Source: Kroppenstedtia sanguinis
GTDB taxonomy: Bacteria; Bacillota; Bacilli; Thermoactinomycetales; DSM-45169
DNA length: 64,000 bases
NCBI RefSeq assembly: GCF_050433445.1
Contig: NZ_JBNPXF010000005.1
Span: 101,665-165,664, forward strand
Direction of reading: 5' to 3'
The notes below the pieces were generated by a model. The model searched no databases. It saw nothing but the letters and a program-made list of their open reading frames with translations, and had not been told where the DNA came from. The translations under genes and the position numbers were made by a program. This document shows positions 59,867 to 64,000 of this stretch, piece by piece; the first letter of the stretch is position 1, and each line of letters starts with the position of its first letter.

Positions 59867-59995
59867 CGAAAGAAGACCTCCTGTGATGATCCGGAGATGG
59901 ATCTCACGCCTTCCCCCCTTTTCTTCTGGGCATGATTCACAGCCTGTCTGAATAGAGTGATCATAAGACGCTTTTGGGACAAAGGGGGAGGGAAC

Positions 59996-62734
59996 GTGTC
60001 GGAAGGCAGCCGTTATCTGGATTGGAACATGGAGAGGTTGACTGCCCACTTTGATGTGGATCCAGCGGAAGGGCTGGAGGATTCGGAAGCGGAGAAACGA
60101 CAGAAAAAGGTGGGGCCCAACCAGTTGGCCGAGGGAAAAAGATTGTCCCCGGTGGCCTTGTTGTTAAACCAATTCAAGGACTTTATGGTGCTGGTGTTAT
60201 TGGCGGCTACACTGGTCTCCGGACTTCTGGGGGAATATACCGATGCGATCGCCATCATTGCCATTGTCCTGTTGAACGCCATCCTCGGATTTATTCAGGA
60301 ATTCCGGGCAGAGAAATCCTTGACGGCACTGAAGGAATTGTCCGCTCCCATGGCTCGAGTGAAGCGAAACGGTTCCTGGAAGCGGATCCCGGCGGCGGAG
60401 ATCGTGCCGGGGGATATCGTCTCCCTGGAGAGCGGAGATCGGATTCCCGCCGATCTGCGCTTGATCCATGGGGAGAATCTATACATTGAAGAATCAGCTC
60501 TGACCGGGGAGTCGGTACCGGTCAGCAAGACCGGCGACGCTATTCGCGGAGGCGAGGAAGTGTCTCTGGGAGATCGCAAAAACATGGCCTTCCTAGGGAC
60601 GATGGCTGTCCGGGGCACCGGGATCGGGGTGGTGGTGTTTACCGGGATGAAGACGGAGATGGGAAAGATCGCCCACCTGATCCAAACCACGGAGTCGATG
60701 CAGACCCCGCTGCAGAATCGGCTGGAACAGCTGGGAAAAGTGTTGATCGTCGTGTCTCTGTTCCTGACGGCGGTCGTGGTGTTGACCGGGATCGTTCACG
60801 GGCATGACGCCTACAAAATGTTCCTCGCCGGTGTCAGTCTGGCGGTGGCCGCGATCCCTGAGGGGTTGCCAGCGATTGTCACCGTCGCTCTGGCCCTCGG
60901 AGTGCAACGGATGATCCGGAGGCGGGCCATTGTCCGCAAACTTCCCTCTGTGGAGACCTTGGGCTGTGCCTCGGTGATCTGTTCGGATAAGACCGGGACT
61001 TTGACCCAGAACAAGATGACGGTGACTCACTTGTGGGTGGACGGGCGCCGCTTGGAGGTATCAGGATCCGGCTATGAGCCGGAAGGGGAGTTCAGTTTTG
61101 ACGGCCACAAGGTGAATCCCGACAGAGACCTCGGATTAAAGCGTCTATTGGAAGTGGCGGTTCTCTGTAATAATGCGAGACTGATCCGGGAAAGTAACCG
61201 GGAGGGCATGCTCAGACGCAAACAGGCGAGTTGGCGGGTAGACGGGGACCCCACGGAAGGGGCACTGATGGTGGTCGGGGCGAAGGGAGGGCACACCGGG
61301 GAAAACCTGGGAAGAGAGTGGAAGCGGGTGCGGGAGTTCCCCTTTGATTCAGAGCGGAAGATGATGTCGGTCCTCGTGGAAAAGGGGAAAGGACAGCGCC
61401 TGTTGATGGCCAAAGGGGCCCCTGACGTGTTGCTGAACCGGTGTACACACTTCCTGCAAGGGGGACGCCCGGTTCCCCTCACGGAGGCGTTGCGGGAGAA
61501 AATTCTTTCCCATAACGATCAGCTGGCGGCGATGGCCCTTCGCAACCTGGCTTTCGCTTATCGCGAATGGAAGGGAACCGATCCCGGCGGGGAATCTGAA
61601 GCGGAGCGAGAGTTGGTGTTTGTCGGGCTGGCCGGGATGATCGATCCGCCTCGGGAAGAGGTGAAAAAAGCGATCCGCACCTGTCGCCGGGCTGGGATTC
61701 GTACCGTGATGATCACCGGGGACCACCAGACCACCGCCGTAGCTATCGCTCGACAGTTGGGGATTTTGAGAGAGGGAGGGCTCACGGCCAACGGCAATGA
61801 TTTGCAGCGGATGAGCGACCAGGAGTTTGAACAGAAGGCGAAAAACATCCAGGTTTATGCACGGGTGTCCCCGGAACACAAACTGAAGATCGTGAAAGCC
61901 CTGCAGAAGGACGGAGATGTAGTGGCTATGACTGGAGACGGGGTGAACGATGCACCGGCGATCAAGGCGGCGGATATCGGGATCGCTATGGGGATGACAG
62001 GGACGGATGTGTCCAAGGAGGCTTCCTCTCTGGTCTTGTCCGATGACAATTTTGCCACGATCGTCTCGGCGATTGAGGAAGGGCGAAATATCTACGACAA
62101 TATCCGCAAATTTATCAGCTACCTATTGGCCAGCAATGTGGGCGAGATCCTGGTCATGTTTCTGGCGATGTTGGCTGGGATGCCCTTGCCCTTGGTCCCG
62201 ATCCAGATTTTGTGGGTCAACCTGGTCACCGATGGGCTCCCGGCCATGGCTCTGGGAGTGGATCCGGGAGAAGACGATACGATGGACCGACCGCCCCGTA
62301 ACAGCCGCGAAAGTATTTTTGCCCGAGGGGTCGGGTGGAAAATCGTCTCCCGGGGTCTGCTGATCGGCACCTTCACCCTAGGCGCGTTCTGGGTGGCTTA
62401 TCATGAGATGCCGGATGACCTGGTACGGGCTCAGACCATCGCCTTTGCCACCTTGGTGCTGGCCCAGTTGGTTTATGTTTTTGATTGTCGCAGTAACCAG
62501 TCGGTCTTTCATCGCAACCCTTTGAACAATCTTCCACTGCTATTGGCTGTCGTCTCCTCGGCTCTGTTGTTGCTGGTGGTGATGTACTATCCTCCGCTGC
62601 AACCGATCTTCCATACAGTGGCCCTCGGCTTCCGAGAATGGGTTCTGGTGGTTGCGGCATCGACGTTGCCCACCTTGTTGGCGGGATTGATTGATCTCAT
62701 CCGTCCGATCCGGCAGCCGGTTCACCCTGGATGA
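59996..62734 (+). CDS. Calcium-transporting P-type ATPase (SERCA-like, YloB)
   Basis: Type IIA P-type ATPase exporting Ca2+. GTG 59996, 5 nt after GGGGGAGGG, gives 912 residues. Ten hydrophobic helices; TGES in the actuator domain; phosphorylated D331 in DKTGTLTQNK; hinge MTGDGVNDAPA. Ca2+-site residues follow SERCA: VAAIPEGLP in TM4 and NLVTDGLPAMALG in TM6. Divergent from rqcH, as a rearranged version of the B. subtilis yloA-yloB pair. Frame is open to 59957 but lacks a Shine-Dalgarno there. Confidence 0.93.
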   Translation: MSEGSRYLDWNMERLTAHFDVDPAEGLEDSEAEKRQKKVGPNQLAEGKRLSPVALLLNQFKDFMVLVLLAATLVSGLLGEYTDAIAIIAIVLLNAILGFIQEFRAEKSLTALKELSAPMARVKRNGSWKRIPAAEIVPGDIVSLESGDRIPADLRLIHGENLYIEESALTGESVPVSKTGDAIRGGEEVSLGDRKNMAFLGTMAVRGTGIGVVVFTGMKTEMGKIAHLIQTTESMQTPLQNRLEQLGKVLIVVSLFLTAVVVLTGIVHGHDAYKMFLAGVSLAVAAIPEGLPAIVTVALALGVQRMIRRRAIVRKLPSVETLGCASVICSDKTGTLTQNKMTVTHLWVDGRRLEVSGSGYEPEGEFSFDGHKVNPDRDLGLKRLLEVAVLCNNARLIRESNREGMLRRKQASWRVDGDPTEGALMVVGAKGGHTGENLGREWKRVREFPFDSERKMMSVLVEKGKGQRLLMAKGAPDVLLNRCTHFLQGGRPVPLTEALREKILSHNDQLAAMALRNLAFAYREWKGTDPGGESEAERELVFVGLAGMIDPPREEVKKAIRTCRRAGIRTVMITGDHQTTAVAIARQLGILREGGLTANGNDLQRMSDQEFEQKAKNIQVYARVSPEHKLKIVKALQKDGDVVAMTGDGVNDAPAIKAADIGIAMGMTGTDVSKEASSLVLSDDNFATIVSAIEEGRNIYDNIRKFISYLLASNVGEILVMFLAMLAGMPLPLVPIQILWVNLVTDGLPAMALGVDPGEDDTMDRPPRNSRESIFARGVGWKIVSRGLLIGTFTLGAFWVAYHEMPDDLVRAQTIAFATLVLAQLVYVFDCRSNQSVFHRNPLNNLPLLLAVVSSALLLLVVMYYPPLQPIFHTVALGFREWVLVVAASTLPTLLAGLIDLIRPIRQPVHPG

Positions 62735-62850
62735 GTCGTTGAAAAAAGTGTGTCTCTGGGGTATGCTCAATGCATATCCCAGGAAAGGGGAGAGACCGAT
62801 GGTGCTTCGGTGCCATCGGGTTCTTCTTGTCCGGAAAGGAAGATAGGCGC

Positions 62851-63720
62851 TTGGTAGAGACGCCGTCAATGATGCGATTTACAAAAATGCACGGATTGGG
62901 CAATGATTTTATCGTGGTTACAGCAGATGCCTTGCCAGAGGGGGCTCCCCAACTGGCGCGCCGTCTGTGTGACCGTCGTTTTGGAGTCGGGGCCGACGGC
63001 TGGGTTTTCCTGCTCCCGTCCCAGACGGGGGATCTTCGCATGCGGATTCTGAATGCCGACGGTAGCGAGGCGGAACAGTGCGGAAATGCAGTTCGTTGCG
63101 TAGCCAAGTATTATTATGAGCGGATTTCCGGGGCGAAAAAGGAGATCACCGTGGAGACGCAGGCAGGTCTACAACGGATCTGGCTGCAAACCGACGGGAG
63201 CCAGGTGGAAAGTATCTGCGTCGATATGGGGCAGCCGATTCTGGAGGCGAATCGGGTTCCAGTGGCTAGGGAAGGGGAGCGGGTGGTGGACCATCCCCTT
63301 CAGATCGAGAAAGAGAGTTTCCGCTTGACTGCGGTCTCCATGGGCAATCCCCATGCGGTGGTCTTTGTGAATGATGCCGCCGCATTTCCAGTGGAGACTT
63401 GGGGTCCTCGGCTGGAGAACCACCCGCTTTTCCCCAACAAAACCAATGTGGAGTTTGTGACGGTTCACTCTCCCCAGGAACTGGAGATGCGGGTGTGGGA
63501 ACGGGGCGTCGGTCCCACCCTCGCCTGCGGGACAGGGGCCTGTGCCTCCCTCGTCGCGGCTGTCCTGAACGGAATCGCCGATCGCCGGGCTCGGGTGCAT
63601 CTCAAGGGCGGCGATCTGGAAATCGAATGGCGGGAAGCGGAGGATCGGGTCTATATGACCGGTCCCGCTCAGATGGTCTTTGAAGGCGAGTGGAACGAGG
63701 GATCGAAAGGAATCCATTGA
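62851..63720 (+). CDS. dapF: Diaminopimelate epimerase
   Basis: PLP-independent racemisation of LL-DAP to meso-DAP for peptidoglycan and lysine. TTG 62851, 10 nt after GGAAAGGA, gives 289 residues; ATG 62869 or 62872 (MMRFTKMHGLGNDF) is the other option, with a poorer ribosome-binding site. The catalytic cysteine pair is C77 in EAEQCGNAVRC and C226 in LACGTGACA. Product feeds MurE, whose DNPR motif is DAP-specific. Confidence 0.94.
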   Translation: MVETPSMMRFTKMHGLGNDFIVVTADALPEGAPQLARRLCDRRFGVGADGWVFLLPSQTGDLRMRILNADGSEAEQCGNAVRCVAKYYYERISGAKKEITVETQAGLQRIWLQTDGSQVESICVDMGQPILEANRVPVAREGERVVDHPLQIEKESFRLTAVSMGNPHAVVFVNDAAAFPVETWGPRLENHPLFPNKTNVEFVTVHSPQELEMRVWERGVGPTLACGTGACASLVAAVLNGIADRRARVHLKGGDLEIEWREAEDRVYMTGPAQMVFEGEWNEGSKGIH

Positions 63721-63721
63721 T

Positions 63722-63771
63722 AGCAAAAACTTGTTTGATCTTCTTTCGATCAAACAAGTTTTTGCTTTTTC
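63722..63771 (+). terminator. Strong terminator after dapF
   Basis: Perfect 18-bp stem: GCAAAAACTTGTTTGATC (63723-63740) with its complement (63748-63765), 7-nt loop, then TTTTT. It works in both directions on paper. Confidence 0.93.
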
Positions 63772-63808
63772 GGCTCTCGATGGGGTGATTCCCGGTTTTA
63801 CATTTCTC

Positions 63809-64000
63809 CAGGGCTGTTGATTCACCGGAAAATGGGTGGCGGAAGGGAGTCGTGTACTGCCAAAGCGACCTTTGCGCCACAGGCACTACAATTTGAAGTT
63901 AAGGATGCGCCACAGGCACTACAATTTGAAGTTAAGGATGCGCCACAGGCACTACAATTTGAAGTTAAGGATGCGCCACAGGCACTACAATTTGAAGTTA
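63809..64000 (+). mobile_element. Type B MITE-like element, cut by window end
   Basis: Starts CAGGGCTGTTGATTCACC and continues as the type B left part (GGAAGGGAGTCGTGTACTGC). The right end lies beyond the window, so the target duplication cannot be checked. Confidence 0.85.
63874..64000 (+). repeat. Tandem 33-bp repeat array in the type B element
   Basis: Units start at 63874, 63907, 63940 and 63973 (the last is cut by the window end). All visible units are identical (GCGCCACAGGCACTACAAT, then TTGAAGTTAAGGAT), so the array looks recently amplified. Confidence 0.93.

Overview
The window reads as the chromosome of an endospore-forming, Gram-positive member of the Bacillales. The evidence is a bacillithiol gene (bshC), a cell-wall/division cluster with sporulation members built in (spoVD, spoVE, spoIIGA, sigE, sigG), a small acid-soluble spore protein, PyrR attenuators and a T-box. 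Gene order follows the Bacillus subtilis bshC to yloB stretch. The long proline/glutamine-rich DivIVA and the mix of gene types suggest the filamentous family Thermoactinomycetaceae; that placement is inference, not proof.

Layout. 1-2855: the 3' part of bshC, then an S-adenosylhomocysteine hydrolase. 2927-22573: the dcw cluster mraZ-rsmH-ftsL-pbpB-spoVD-murE-murF-mraY-murD-spoVE-murG-murB-murA-divIB-ftsA-ftsZ. 22708-25708: spoIIGA-sigE and sigG. 25808-30190: ylmC-pgeF-ylmE-sepF-ylmG-ylmH-divIVA. 30200-33362: T-box-controlled ileS. 33419-42311: an accessory stretch between ileS and lspA with an SDR dehydrogenase, a TetR regulator, a ferredoxin/P450 pair, a spore SASP, a DUF5665-like protein, a YteA/DksA-type sporulation protein, a decayed XRE regulator with its membrane partner, and many copies of one small mobile repeat. 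42306-53228: lspA-rluD, then the pyr operon pyrR-pyrP-pyrB-pyrC-carB-pyrF-pyrE with three PyrR attenuators but no carA, pyrK or pyrD. 54117-63720: a small membrane protein, a polysaccharide deacetylase, a pentapeptide-repeat protein, an SMR transporter, a two-domain amidase, rqcH divergent from a Ca2+ P-type ATPase, and dapF.

The most striking item outside ordinary genes is a family of MITE-like elements. Each complete copy has roughly 18-bp terminal inverted repeats (CAGGgcTGTTGATTAaCC at one end, CAGGcgTGTTGATTAgCC at the other) and carries no transposase. Four copies are flanked by perfect 9-bp target duplications and a fifth by an 8/9 match. There are two internal types: A (about 200 bp, two strong internal hairpins) and B (about 340-540 bp, with a tandem array of a 33-bp unit whose number differs between copies). 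They lie only in intergenic DNA. They separate pyrE from its terminator and lie between pyrC and carB, where carA is normally found.

Regulatory sites visible by eye include a MraZ operator array at mraZ, a sigma-H-type promoter before ftsA, a Spo0A/spoIIG-like promoter before spoIIGA, sporulation-type promoter candidates before murB, sigG and ylmC, a sigma-A promoter plus long leader plus T-box before ileS, and a sigma-A promoter plus attenuator before pyrR.
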